DNA of 64,000 nucleotides from DASPHG01 sp035629775 (GTDB lineage Bacteria > Actinomycetota > Thermoleophilia > Solirubrobacterales > Thermoleophilaceae). Below are positions 56,588-64,000 of this stretch, piece by piece. How positions within the stretch are numbered: the first letter of the stretch is position 1; the number at the start of each line of letters is the position of its first letter. The position numbers were made by a program, and so were the translations under genes. The notes below the pieces were generated by a model. That model did no database searches, had not been told where the DNA came from, and was given only the letters and a program-made list of their open reading frames with translations. Location: NCBI GenBank assembly GCA_035629775.1, contig DASPHG010000009.1, forward strand, positions 1 through 64,000. The letters are read 5' to 3'.

Positions 56588-57495
56588 CCCGCGGGCCCGC
56601 GGGCGTTCTCAACCCCACCCCGCCGAAGAAGACGCGCGCGGCGGCGCTGTCGATCGCCTCGAACACGATCCTCATCGCGCTGAAGCTGGCGGCAGGCGCC
56701 ATCACCGGCTCGATCGCGGTGATCACCGAGGCGATCCACTCCGGGATCGACCTGCTCGCGTCGGTGATCGCGTACTTCTCGGTGCGCAAGGCCGACGAGC
56801 CGCCCGACGAGTCGCACCCGTACGGGCACGAGAAGGTCGAGAACGTCGCCGCCGGGATCGAAGGGATGCTGATCCTGGTCGGCGCCGGGATCATCATCTA
56901 CGAGTCCGTCCGCCGCCTCATGGACCACACCGGGGTCGAGAACCTCGGCGTCGGCATCGCCGTGATCGGCTTCTCGGTGGTGGCGAACACGGTCGTGTCG
57001 ACCTACCTCTACCGCGAGGCGCGCCGCACGGACTCGCCGGCGCTCGAGGGCGATGCGGCGCATCTGCGCACCGACGCGTTCACGTCTGCCGGCGTGCTGC
57101 TCGCGCTGGTGCTGGTCGAGGTGACCGGGATCGAGGAGCTCGACGCGATCACGGCGCTCGTGGTGGCGGTGGCGATCGTGTGGGCCGGGCTCCAGATCCT
57201 GAGCCGCTCGACGCGGGTCCTGGTGGACGAGGCGCTCCCCGACGACGAGCTCGACGCCGTGCGAACGGCGATTGCGGAGTTCGGGTCGGACGAGGTTGTC
57301 GGGTTCCACAAGCTGCGCGCCCGCCGCGCGGGGTCACGCCGCTACGTGGACCTTCACGTGCAGTTCCGTGCGGGCACGACACTCGAGCGCGCGCATGAGC
57401 TGGCGCACGAGCTGCAGGGCGAGATCCGCAAGCGCGTCAGGCACGCCGACGTGCTCATCCACCTGGAGCCCGAGCAGAGCGCTACCGCAGATTGA
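56584..57495 (+). CDS. Cation diffusion facilitator (zinc/iron/manganese efflux)
   Basis: A 303-residue membrane transporter with about six helices. The metal sites are ITEAIHSGIDLLAS (HxxxD) near residue 46 and HLRTDAFTSAGVL (HxxxD) near 159. The loop HPYGHEKVENV near 79 is typical. The C-terminal cytoplasmic domain (about 210-300) has the ferredoxin-like fold (YVDLHVQFRAGTTLERAHELAHEL). Metal specificity cannot be fixed. It overlaps rdgB at the start and the small minus-strand gene at the end. Confidence 0.92.
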   Translation: MTRGPAGVLNPTPPKKTRAAALSIASNTILIALKLAAGAITGSIAVITEAIHSGIDLLASVIAYFSVRKADEPPDESHPYGHEKVENVAAGIEGMLILVGAGIIIYESVRRLMDHTGVENLGVGIAVIGFSVVANTVVSTYLYREARRTDSPALEGDAAHLRTDAFTSAGVLLALVLVEVTGIEELDAITALVVAVAIVWAGLQILSRSTRVLVDEALPDDELDAVRTAIAEFGSDEVVGFHKLRARRAGSRRYVDLHVQFRAGTTLERAHELAHELQGEIRKRVRHADVLIHLEPEQSATAD

Positions 57496-57622
57496 CCGCG
57501 GCCGCGGCGCCCACGGCGAGCAGCACGCCGAAGTAGCCCACGTAGCCCTCGACGAGCAGCAGCACAGCCGCGATGAGGCACAGGCCGACCGTCACGAGCC
57601 ACGAGATTCGCGGGAGGGACAC
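57482..57622 (-). CDS. Small two-helix membrane protein
   Basis: A 46-residue protein (start GTG: MSLPRISWLVTVGLCLIAA) with two hydrophobic segments, WLVTVGLCLIAAVLLLVEGY and YFGVLLAVGAAAAVNLR. It is short but has a sensible helical-hairpin pattern and codon use like its neighbours. Similar small proteins are, to my recollection, widespread in Solirubrobacterales, but I cannot verify this. It overlaps the CDF gene 3' end by 14 bp and has no Shine-Dalgarno. The function is unknown. Confidence 0.6.
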   Translation of the reverse strand: MSLPRISWLVTVGLCLIAAVLLLVEGYVGYFGVLLAVGAAAAVNLR

Positions 57623-57654
57623 GTGAGTATTGTGGCCGCATCCCGGACGCGACC

Positions 57655-57969
57655 CTGACTCCCGACCGCGCGGCGGACTTCATCGAGGGCCTTTCACCCG
57701 ACGTCCACGCGTGCGTGCTGCTGGACGAACGCGGCGCGCTGGTGGCGGTGGACGAAGCCCACGCCGCCGTCGGCGAAGCGCTCGCGGCACGCACGCAGGA
57801 GCTGATCGAGCAGGCCGGCGGCGACCAGGTCGAGGTCTCGACCGGCGCCGGCATCGTCTACGCGCTGCGCAGCGGGCCGTGGACGCTCGCGGTCATCGCG
57901 GGACGGTTCGCGCTCTCCTCGCTGGTCTTCTTCGACATGCGCCAGACGCTCGCGGAGCTGGGCTCGTGA
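57655..57969 (+). CDS. Small roadblock-like hypothetical protein (CTG start)
   Basis: A 104-residue protein from CTG 57655; a GTG at 57715 would cut off conserved-looking residues (TPDRAADFIEGLSPDVHA). The body (VLLDERGALVAVDEAHAAVGEALAARTQELIEQAGGDQVEVSTGAGIVYALRSGPWTLAVIAGRF) has the alternating pattern of a roadblock/LC7-type fold. It overlaps the next gene by GTGA. The role is not known, and identity is uncertain because it is short and rather featureless. Confidence 0.55.
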   Translation: MTPDRAADFIEGLSPDVHACVLLDERGALVAVDEAHAAVGEALAARTQELIEQAGGDQVEVSTGAGIVYALRSGPWTLAVIAGRFALSSLVFFDMRQTLAELGS

Positions 57970-58178
57970 AGGAGCAGCGCAAGGGGCCGCTCGGGCGCGT
58001 CGGCGACATCGCCGAGACGCTCGCCGCCGGCGCGAAGCGGCGCCAGCAGGCGCGCGAGCCGCGCGTCCTGCTCTACGACGACGCCGGCGAGCCACGCCTC
58101 CTCCACGCGGGGATGAAGGGCCGCGACGAGCTGGTCGAGATCGCGGAATCGATGCTCGAGCTCGCGGGGCGCCCGTGA
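57966..58178 (+). CDS. Small hypothetical protein
   Basis: A 70-residue basic protein (VKEQRKGPLGRVGDIAETLAAGAKRRQQAREPRVLLYDDAGEPRLLHAGMKGRDELVEIAESMLELAGRP) with a coiled N-half and a small strand. I do not recognise it. It starts GTG overlapping the previous stop, and its stop overlaps tldD, so it is part of a tightly packed operon. Confidence 0.7.
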   Translation: MKEQRKGPLGRVGDIAETLAAGAKRRQQAREPRVLLYDDAGEPRLLHAGMKGRDELVEIAESMLELAGRP

Positions 58179-59557
58179 GCCTCCTCGCGCCGGAGCTGGC
58201 GCAGGCCGCGCTCGATCGCGCGCTACAGAGGGGCGGCGACTGGGCCGAGCTCTACGCGGAGGAGCGGAGCGGCTTCGCCGTCTCGCTCGACGACCGCCGG
58301 GTGGAGCGGCCGCAGAGCGGGCACGAGATCGGCGCCTCGATCCGCCTCGTCCTGGGCGAGGCCACCTACTTCGGCCACGTCGACGGCCTCGCGGAGCCGG
58401 ACCTGCTCGCGCTGGCCGACTCGGTCTCCCAGGCGCTCGACCGCGAGCCCGGAAACGCGATCGCCCTTAGCGGGGTGCAGCCGCGGCCCGCGCACGAGGT
58501 GCGCGAGCGTCCGGAGGACGTCCCGGTCGAGCGCAAGGTCGAGCTGCTGCGCGCGTGCGAGGAGACCGCGCGCGGCGCCGGCGACGACGTCGCCCAGGTG
58601 ACCGTGGGCTACGCCGAGAACCGGCGAACCGTCGCCATCTTCAACTCGAACGGCTTCGCCGCCGGCGACGATCGCACCCGGCTGCGGCTCAGCGTCCAGG
58701 TGGTGGCTCGCCGCGGCGACCGGGTCGAGACCGGAACCGAGACCCGCGGCGGCCACGCGGGGTTCGAGCTGCTCGACGACCGGCCCGAGGCGATCGCCGA
58801 GGAGGCCGCGCGCAAGGGGCTGACCGCGCTCGACGCCGTCGACGCCCCCGCCGGGAAGATGCCCGTCGTCGTCGGCAACGGCTTCGGCGGCGTCCTGCTG
58901 CACGAGGCGATCGGCCACGGGCTCGAGGCCGACGCCGTGCAGAAGGATGCGAGCGTCTACGCCGGCCGGGTGGGCGACACGCTGGCCGAGGACTTCGTGA
59001 CCGCCTACGACGACGGGCGCAAGCCGGGCGAGTGGGGGAGCGACGGCATCGACGACGAGGGCACACCCACCCAGCGGACCACGATCATCGAGGGCGGGCG
59101 GCTGACCTCCTACCTGTACGACAGGCTGCGCGCGCAGAAGGGGCGGGCGCTCTCGACCGGCAACGGACGGCGCGAGTCGTTCCGCCACCTGCCGCTCCCG
59201 CGCATGACGAACACGTACTTCGGCCCGGGCGAGGCCACCCCGGAGGACCTGATCGAGGGCGTCGAGCGCGGCCTCTATGCGGTCTCCTTCGGCGGCGGGC
59301 AGGTCGAGCCCGCCACCGGCGACTTCGTGTTCGGGGTGTCCGAGGGGTATCTGATCGAGGACGGGAAGGTGACCGCGCCGGTGCGCGGCGCGACGCTGAT
59401 CGGCAACGGGCCGGAGGCGCTCGCCGCGATCGACGGGATCGCCGCCGACCTCGAGATCGCGACCGGGTTCTGCGGCAAGGGCGGCCAGCGCGTGCCGGCG
59501 GGCGTTGGCCAGCCGCACGTGCGCATCCGGGCGCTGACGGTCGGGGGGACCGGGTGA
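58175..59557 (+). CDS. tldD: Metalloprotease TldD
   Basis: A 460-residue subunit of the TldD/TldE protease, which processes microcin- and RiPP-like peptides and degrades unfolded ones. The zinc motif HEAIGH is near residue 243 within GNGFGGVLLHEAIGHGLEADAV, and the downstream TNTYFGPGEATPEDLIEGVERGLYAVSFGGGQVEPATGDF is typical of TldD. It overlaps TldE by GTGA. Confidence 0.94.
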   Translation: MSLLAPELAQAALDRALQRGGDWAELYAEERSGFAVSLDDRRVERPQSGHEIGASIRLVLGEATYFGHVDGLAEPDLLALADSVSQALDREPGNAIALSGVQPRPAHEVRERPEDVPVERKVELLRACEETARGAGDDVAQVTVGYAENRRTVAIFNSNGFAAGDDRTRLRLSVQVVARRGDRVETGTETRGGHAGFELLDDRPEAIAEEAARKGLTALDAVDAPAGKMPVVVGNGFGGVLLHEAIGHGLEADAVQKDASVYAGRVGDTLAEDFVTAYDDGRKPGEWGSDGIDDEGTPTQRTTIIEGGRLTSYLYDRLRAQKGRALSTGNGRRESFRHLPLPRMTNTYFGPGEATPEDLIEGVERGLYAVSFGGGQVEPATGDFVFGVSEGYLIEDGKVTAPVRGATLIGNGPEALAAIDGIAADLEIATGFCGKGGQRVPAGVGQPHVRIRALTVGGTG

Positions 59558-60900
59558 CACTGGAGCAGGCCGCCGAGCTCGCGCTCGCCGCGGCGGAGGC
59601 CGCGGGCGCGACGGACGCCGAGGCATGGGCCGACGAGAGCCAGGGCCTCGAGGTGCGGGTCTACCGCGAGGAGGTCGAGTCGCTCACCGACGCCGGCGGC
59701 CGGGGGATCGGCCTGCGGGTGTTCGTGGACGGCCGGTCGGGCTACGGGTACGGAACAGATCTGTCCGAGCCCGCGCTGCGCGCGCTTGCCGAGCGCGCCC
59801 ACGCGGGCGCCGCCGCGAGCGACCCCGACGAGCATGCGGGCCTGCCGGAGAGCTTCGGGGCGAGCGAGGTGGGGGATCTCCACTCGCCCGAGTTCGACTC
59901 GTGGACGACCGAGCGAAAGGTCGAGCTGGCCATCGCGGTCGACCGCGCCGCGCGGGCGCAGGAGGGCGTGTCGCAGGTCGAGCAGACGGTCTACGCGGAC
60001 GGCCGCGGGCGGGTCGCGATCGCGAACAGCCGCGGGTTCGCCGCCGCCTACGAGTCGAGCTCGGCCTGGGCGTACTCGTCCGCCTTCGCCGGCAAGGGCG
60101 CGGACCTGATGACCGGACTGGGCGTGGGCATGGCGCGCGACCCCGGCGGGCTCGACCCCGAGGCCGTCGGCTCCGAGGCGGCGGAGCGGGCGCTCGCGCT
60201 CGTCGGCGCGCGCCAGCCTGGGAGCCGCCGCTGCCCCGTCGTCCTCGACGCCTTCGTGGCGGCGAGCTTCGCGGGCTTCATCGGCGGGATGCTCTCCGCC
60301 GACTCGGTCCAGCGCGGCCGTTCGCTCTTCGCCGGCAAGCTCGGCGACGAGGTCGCCGCGCCGATCCTTCGCCTGGCCGACGACCCGACCGACCCCGGTG
60401 GCCTGGCGAGCGCGCCCTTCGACGGCGAGGGCTCGCCGACGCGCCGCAACGCCCTCATCGAGGACGGGCGCCTGGCGACCTACCTGTACGACGCGCGCAC
60501 GGCGCGAAAGGACGGACGCGAGACGACCGGGAGCGCGACCCGCGGCTCCTACCGCTCGGCGCCGTCCGTGGGCACCTCGAACCTCGTGCTCGACGCCGGC
60601 GACAAGGACCTCGACGCCCTCGTCCGCGATGCCGGGGACGGGCTGTTCGTGACCGACGTCGCCGGCCTGCACTCGGGCGTCAACCCGGTGTCCGGCACGT
60701 TCTCCGTGGGGGCGACGGGCCGCCTGATCGAGGGCGGCCAGCTCGGCTCACCGGTGCGCGAGATCACGATCGCGAGCGACCTCGTCTCCATGCTCAAGGC
60801 GGTGCGCGCCGTCGGGTCCGAGGCCCGCTGGGTGCCCTTCGGCGGCAGCGTAAAGGCCGCCCCGCTCCTGCTCGAAGAGATGTCGGTCGGCGGGTCCTAG
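59554..60900 (+). CDS. tldE: TldE/PmbA, partner of TldD
   Basis: A 448-residue paralogue of TldD that lacks the HExxxH zinc motif, as expected for TldE. DSVQRGRSLFAGKLGDEVAAPIL near 250 and GSYRSAPSVGTSNLVLDAG near 330 are TldE landmarks. The two proteins form a heterodimer. Start GTG. A 10-bp direct repeat and a hairpin follow the stop. Confidence 0.92.
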   Translation: MTLEQAAELALAAAEAAGATDAEAWADESQGLEVRVYREEVESLTDAGGRGIGLRVFVDGRSGYGYGTDLSEPALRALAERAHAGAAASDPDEHAGLPESFGASEVGDLHSPEFDSWTTERKVELAIAVDRAARAQEGVSQVEQTVYADGRGRVAIANSRGFAAAYESSSAWAYSSAFAGKGADLMTGLGVGMARDPGGLDPEAVGSEAAERALALVGARQPGSRRCPVVLDAFVAASFAGFIGGMLSADSVQRGRSLFAGKLGDEVAAPILRLADDPTDPGGLASAPFDGEGSPTRRNALIEDGRLATYLYDARTARKDGRETTGSATRGSYRSAPSVGTSNLVLDAGDKDLDALVRDAGDGLFVTDVAGLHSGVNPVSGTFSVGATGRLIEGGQLGSPVREITIASDLVSMLKAVRAVGSEARWVPFGGSVKAAPLLLEEMSVGGS

Positions 60901-60960
60901 CCGTTTCACGGACCGTTTCACGTCGCAACCTGCGCCATTTTCCGCTTCCAGAGCGGAAAA
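60901..60960. promoter_or_regulatory. Tandem repeat and hairpin upstream of the HU-like gene
   Basis: CCGTTTCACG occurs twice, at 60901-60910 and 60913-60922. It is followed by a 9-bp stem TTTTCCGCT/AGCGGAAAA (60938-60946 and 60952-60960) with a TCCAG loop. There is no clear T tract after it on the plus strand, so it may be a leader regulator or a weak terminator. The remaining 68 bp before the HU-like gene contain only a good AAGGAGGAG ribosome site. Confidence 0.5.
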
Positions 60961-61028
60961 ACCGCGTTCCGTCGTCCGGGACCGTTGTTAGCTTCGAATT
61001 CTCCGCAACCCCCGTTAAGGAGGAGAAG

Positions 61029-61313
61029 GTGACGAAGTCCGAATTCGTTGATCAGGTCGCGTCCGAGTCCGGCCTGTCGAAGGGTGAGGCGACCAAGGCG
61101 GTCGAGGCCACCCTCACGGTGATCGAGGAGACGCTGAAGCGCGGCGGTGAGATCAACTTCACCGGCTTCGGCAAGTTCTCCGTCGCCGACCGCGGTGCTC
61201 GACAGGGCGTGAACCCGCAGACCGGCGAGAGGATCCAGATCGCGGCCAGCAAGGTGCCGAAGTTCAGCGCCGGATCGGCTCTGAAGAAGGCGATCAAGGC
61301 AACCGCAACCTGA
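61029..61313 (+). CDS. HU-family DNA-binding protein
   Basis: A 94-residue nucleoid protein. VTKSEFVDQVASESGLSKGEATKAVEATLTVIEETLKRGGEINFTGFGKFSV is the standard HU N-terminus and RGARQGVNPQTGERIQIAASKVPKFSAGSALKKAIK the arm and dimer interface. Unlike mycobacterial HupB there is no long basic tail. A start of GTG follows a strong AAGGAGGAG. The stop overlaps pyrF as CTGA. Confidence 0.95.
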   Translation: MTKSEFVDQVASESGLSKGEATKAVEATLTVIEETLKRGGEINFTGFGKFSVADRGARQGVNPQTGERIQIAASKVPKFSAGSALKKAIKATAT

Positions 61314-62227
61314 CGCATTTCGCGGATCGAGTTGCGGCGCTGGTCGATCAGCGCCGCAGCCAGATCGTTCTCGGCCTCGACCCCGACCCGGCCCGCCTGT
61401 GGCAGGTCGCGGTCGGGGCCGAGCCGTCTGCGGGGGCGGACGCCCCCGAGCGGCGCCGGCGTGTGGCTCAGGCGGTCGCGCGCCACTGCCGCGCGGCCAT
61501 CGGGGCCGCCGGCCCCGCGTGTGTCGCGGTCAAGCCGCAGCTCGCGTGTTTCGAGCGGCTCGGCGCGGACGGGCTGCAAGCGCTCGAGGACACCGTGGCC
61601 GCCGCCCACGAGCACGGCCTGCTCGTGCTCGCGGATGGCAAGCGCGGCGACGTGCCGGTGACGGCGCACGCCTACGGGCAGGCGCTCGTCGGCGCGACCG
61701 ACACCCCGTGGGGGCAGGTGACCGGTCTGGGGGCCGACGCATTCACGGCCAACCCCCTGCTCGGGCGCGACTCGCTCGAGCCGCTGCTCGAGGCCGCGGA
61801 CGCCGCCGGGGCCGGCTGCTTCTGCCTGGTGCGCACATCGAACCCGGGAGCGGCGGACGTGCAGGACCTGCGTGGGCCGGACGGGCCGGTGCACGAGTCG
61901 CTCGCGCGGATTGTCGCCGAGCTCGGCGAGTCGCGGGTCGGTGACTGCGGCCTCTCGAGTGTGGGTGCGGTCACCGGGGCCACCCGGCCGGAGCACCTCG
62001 AGCGCCTGCGCGAGCTGATGCCGCGCGCGATCTTCCTGCTGCCCGGTGTGGGTGCCCAGGGCGGCGCGGTCGAGGATCTCGCTGCGGCGTTCCGGCCGCA
62101 CCCGGCCGCGGGGCTCGTGACCGCGTCGCGGTCGATCGTGAACGCGGGCGAGGGTGACGACGCGCCGGCGGCCGCCGCGACGGCCGCCGAGAAACTGCGC
62201 GAGGCTGCCTGGGCGCTCGCTTGCTGA
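61310..62227 (+). CDS. pyrF: Orotidine 5'-phosphate decarboxylase (CTG start)
   Basis: A 305-residue type 2 OMP decarboxylase giving UMP. THFADRVAALVDQRRSQIVLGLDPDPARL is the expected N-terminus, then AVKPQLACFERLGADGL near 77 and ADGKRGDVPVTAHAYGQ with the catalytic Lys near 108. GFVxxxxA-like GATRPEHLERLRELMPRAIFLLPGVGAQGG is the phosphate site. The ATG at 61463 would cut away about 51 residues including the GLDPDP substrate loop. The upstream frame has no ATG, GTG or TTG in the right place; CTG at 61310, overlapping the HU stop as CTGA, fits. Confidence 0.92.
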   Translation: MTHFADRVAALVDQRRSQIVLGLDPDPARLWQVAVGAEPSAGADAPERRRRVAQAVARHCRAAIGAAGPACVAVKPQLACFERLGADGLQALEDTVAAAHEHGLLVLADGKRGDVPVTAHAYGQALVGATDTPWGQVTGLGADAFTANPLLGRDSLEPLLEAADAAGAGCFCLVRTSNPGAADVQDLRGPDGPVHESLARIVAELGESRVGDCGLSSVGAVTGATRPEHLERLRELMPRAIFLLPGVGAQGGAVEDLAAAFRPHPAAGLVTASRSIVNAGEGDDAPAAAATAAEKLREAAWALAC

Positions 62228-62269
62228 CGGCCTTGGCGCATTCCGCGCGGCCGTACCATTCCCGGCGAG

Positions 62270-62608
62270 ATGGACGGTCGACGCAGTAGCCCTGCGCGCC
62301 TGCTGGCGCCGATCGCGCTCGTCACGTTCGCGTTCGCGCTCTTCATCGTGATCGCGAACTCCGACACGCCGGACGACTCCGACGACGGGGGCAACCGCGC
62401 GGCCCAGCAGCAGACCACGGAGCCCGATCCGCTCGCGGACGACACTGAGCCGCGCGTGCCCGACCGCTTCTACACCGTCCAGACCGGCGACACCCTCGCG
62501 GCCATCGCCGAGCGCGTCGGCCTGACGGTGACAGAGCTCCAGGAGCTGAACCCCGAGCTCGACCCGCAGGCCCTCGTGTCGGGCCAGAAGATCAGACTGA
62601 GGGAGTGA
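62270..62608 (+). CDS. Membrane-anchored LysM protein
   Basis: A 112-residue protein. One N-terminal helix (LLAPIALVTFAFALFIVIA) anchors it. After a polar linker comes a LysM domain (YTVQTGDTLAAIAERVGLTVTELQELNPELDPQALVSGQKIRL) that binds peptidoglycan. It overlaps the D,D-carboxypeptidase gene by GTGA, so the two are wall-related partners. TACCAT lies 10 nt before the ATG. Confidence 0.9.
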   Translation: MDGRRSSPARLLAPIALVTFAFALFIVIANSDTPDDSDDGGNRAAQQQTTEPDPLADDTEPRVPDRFYTVQTGDTLAAIAERVGLTVTELQELNPELDPQALVSGQKIRLRE

Positions 62609-63792
62609 CCTCCGCTCTCAGGCCGTCCCTCGCGGCGCTCGCGGCCGCGCTCGTCGCGGCGTGCTCCCCGGCGCTCGCGCACGGCGCTCCGCCGGCGACG
62701 AGTGGGGAGGCGGCGCTGGTCGCGGACGCGCGCGACGGGACCGTCATGCATGCCGAGAACGCGGCCGAGCGGCGCCCGATCGCGAGCGCGACGAAGCTCA
62801 TGACCGCGCTGCTCACGCTCGAGCGCGCCGATCTGGACGACACGTTCCCGGCCGCTCCGTACGCCGCGTCCTCGGTCGAGTCACAGATCGGGCTCGCGGC
62901 CGGAGAGCGCATGACGGTGCGCGACCTGCTCGTCGCGCTCCTGCTCGAGAGCGCCAACGACGCAGCGGTCACGCTGGCGGACGGCGTCGCCGGATCGCGC
63001 GAGGCGTTCGTGCGCGAGATGAACCGGCGCGCGGTCACCCTCGGCCTCCGGGACACGAGCTACGCGAATCCGATCGGCTTCGACGATCCGAACAACCACT
63101 CCACGGCACGCGACCTGGCGACCTTGACGCGCGAGCTCTTCCGCCACCCCGAGTTCGTGCGGATCGTGGACATGCCGCGCGCGACGCTCGAGAGCGGCGC
63201 GCGGACGCGGGTGATCGACAACCGCAACGGCCTGGTCGCGCGCTACCCGTTCGTGAGCGGGGTGAAGACGGGACATACCCTGGGCGCGGGGTACGTGCTG
63301 GTGGGTTCGGGCGAGGCGGGCGGGGGAGCGGTCGTCACCGTGACCCTGGGTGCGCCGAGCGAGTCCGCGCGCGACGCCGACACGCTGGCGCTCCTGCGCT
63401 GGGGGCTCGAGCAGTTCCGGCGCGCCCGGGTCCTCCGGCGCGGCCGGGTGCTCGCCCGTGTCGACGTGGAGCACCGCGACGAGCAGGTCGAGCTGGGCGC
63501 AGCCAGGCCGGTGCGGCTCGTGCTGCGGCGCGGTGAGCGGGTTCGCACCAGCGTCGATGCGCCGACGGAGCTCGAGGGCCCGCTCCCGGCCGGCGAGCCC
63601 GTCGGATGGGTCGAGGTGCGCCGCGGCGGGGAGACGGTGCGCCGCGTCCGGCTCGTGACACTCGCGAAAATCGAGGACCCGGGGTTCATCCGGAAGCTCG
63701 GGGGAGGCATCGGCCCGGTCTTGACCGGCGTTACCGTGCTAGGCATCGTTCTGCTCGCGATGCTCGGGATGCGCAGGAGGAGAACCGGATGA
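62605..63792 (+). CDS. D-alanyl-D-alanine carboxypeptidase (PBP5/6-like)
   Basis: A 395-residue exported serine peptidase that trims the pentapeptide. A signal peptide occupies about 1-26. The SxxK site is IASATKLMTALL near residue 60, the SxN motif LLLESANDAAVTLADG near 117 and the KTG motif SGVKTGHTLGAGYVLVGSG near 220. A C-terminal beta domain and a membrane helix (GPVLTGVTVLGIVLLAMLGM) follow. It overlaps the next gene by ATGA. Confidence 0.94.
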   Translation: MTSALRPSLAALAAALVAACSPALAHGAPPATSGEAALVADARDGTVMHAENAAERRPIASATKLMTALLTLERADLDDTFPAAPYAASSVESQIGLAAGERMTVRDLLVALLLESANDAAVTLADGVAGSREAFVREMNRRAVTLGLRDTSYANPIGFDDPNNHSTARDLATLTRELFRHPEFVRIVDMPRATLESGARTRVIDNRNGLVARYPFVSGVKTGHTLGAGYVLVGSGEAGGGAVVTVTLGAPSESARDADTLALLRWGLEQFRRARVLRRGRVLARVDVEHRDEQVELGAARPVRLVLRRGERVRTSVDAPTELEGPLPAGEPVGWVEVRRGGETVRRVRLVTLAKIEDPGFIRKLGGGIGPVLTGVTVLGIVLLAMLGMRRRRTG

Positions 63793-64000
63793 TCATCACC
63801 GTCACGCTCAACGCCGCGGTCGACAAGACGCTTGCCGTGCCGAACTTCACGATCGGCAGGCGCCACCGCGCCGTCGAGCAGACGTCGATGGCGGGCGGCA
63901 AGGGCGTGAACGTGGCGCGCGCGCTCAAGGCGCTCGGCCAGCCGGTCATCGCGACCGGCGTGGCCGGCGGCCCCACCGGCACGCGCATCATCGAGCAGCT
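63789..64000 (+). CDS. 1-phosphofructokinase/PfkB-family kinase (3' truncated by window)
   Basis: The first 70 residues of a PfkB sugar-kinase. MIITVTLNAAVDKTLAVPNF and GGKGVNVARALKALG are the opening and the first PfkB signature, typical of 1-phosphofructokinase (FruK) and tagatose-6-phosphate kinase. The rest lies beyond the window. It is coupled to the carboxypeptidase gene by ATGA. Confidence 0.88.
   Translation, partial: MIITVTLNAAVDKTLAVPNFTIGRRHRAVEQTSMAGGKGVNVARALKALGQPVIATGVAGGPTGTRIIEQ

Noticed and set aside
1..64000. CRISPR arrays, insertion sequences, prophage, integrase or attachment sites
   Set aside because: No regularly spaced repeats, transposase or integrase motifs, or tRNA-adjacent direct repeats were seen; gene content is core-like throughout.

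Overview
The window is very GC-rich, gene-dense bacterial DNA with short or overlapping gene junctions (many ATGA or GTGA). It looks like chromosome from a high-GC actinobacterium, most plausibly Thermoleophilia (Solirubrobacterales or Gaiellales type). The hints are a secreted protein starting MRRLRQRLSYSNV and carrying a GPQGPPGP stretch, a mycobacterial-type CysO/Mec/CysM cysteine pathway, an R2lox-type ferritin-like oxidase, a wax-ester synthase, and many genes that start 6-8 nt after a TANNNT box with no Shine-Dalgarno. The taxonomic call is inference. I see no phage, IS element, CRISPR array, tRNA or rRNA.

Layout. 1-7.1 kb: the 3' part of a RecB/AdnB-type helicase-nuclease, facing a giant secreted beta-propeller protein. 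7.1-11.2 kb: Lrp regulator, xseAB, a secreted nuclease and a PPOX-fold protein. 11.2-11.4 kb: a promoter followed by a self-complementary stretch that I call a candidate structured RNA. 11.4-19.5 kb: HAD phosphatase, FxsA, a SufT-like protein, secreted proteins, WS/DGAT, a DUF4389 membrane protein and an M28 peptidase. 19.5-27.6 kb: ispH, a cysteine-less DipZ-like thioredoxin, a CADD-like di-metal protein, an iron-type ABC ATPase behind a DtxR-like box, a methyltransferase and SCO1. 27.6-31.1 kb: rhodanese-MoeB, CysO, CysM, TatA and Mec, a sulfur-carrier cysteine pathway, with a zinc-ribbon membrane protein. 31.1-33.6 kb: a Tat-exported subunit with a GMC oxidoreductase, ending in large palindromes. 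33.6-39.5 kb: a CocE-type hydrolase, then two acyl-CoA dehydrogenases, a VOC protein and a flavin disulfide reductase.

39.5-43.6 kb: a gluzincin-like protein, a penicillin acylase and a DUF1802 protein. 43.8-48.4 kb: a minus-strand operon for hydantoinase A/B, a beta-hydroxyacid dehydrogenase and a GNAT enzyme. 48.4-50.9 kb: an R2lox-like oxidase, and a DUF892 ferritin-like protein with a histone-H1-like tail. 51-54.4 kb: nadB, an HDAC-family hydrolase with no ordinary start codon, a SPOR protein and a Flp-type pilin. 54.4-60.9 kb: murI, rph, rdgB, a cation efflux protein, small genes, tldD and tldE. 61-64 kb: an HU-like protein, pyrF, a LysM protein, a D,D-carboxypeptidase and the start of a 1-phosphofructokinase-like gene.

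Recurring signals across the window are leaderless promoters, two divergent pairs with overlapping -10 boxes, three genes whose best start is CTG in the context CTGA, and several palindromic operators. The most interesting single item is the putative structured RNA at about 11265-11385.
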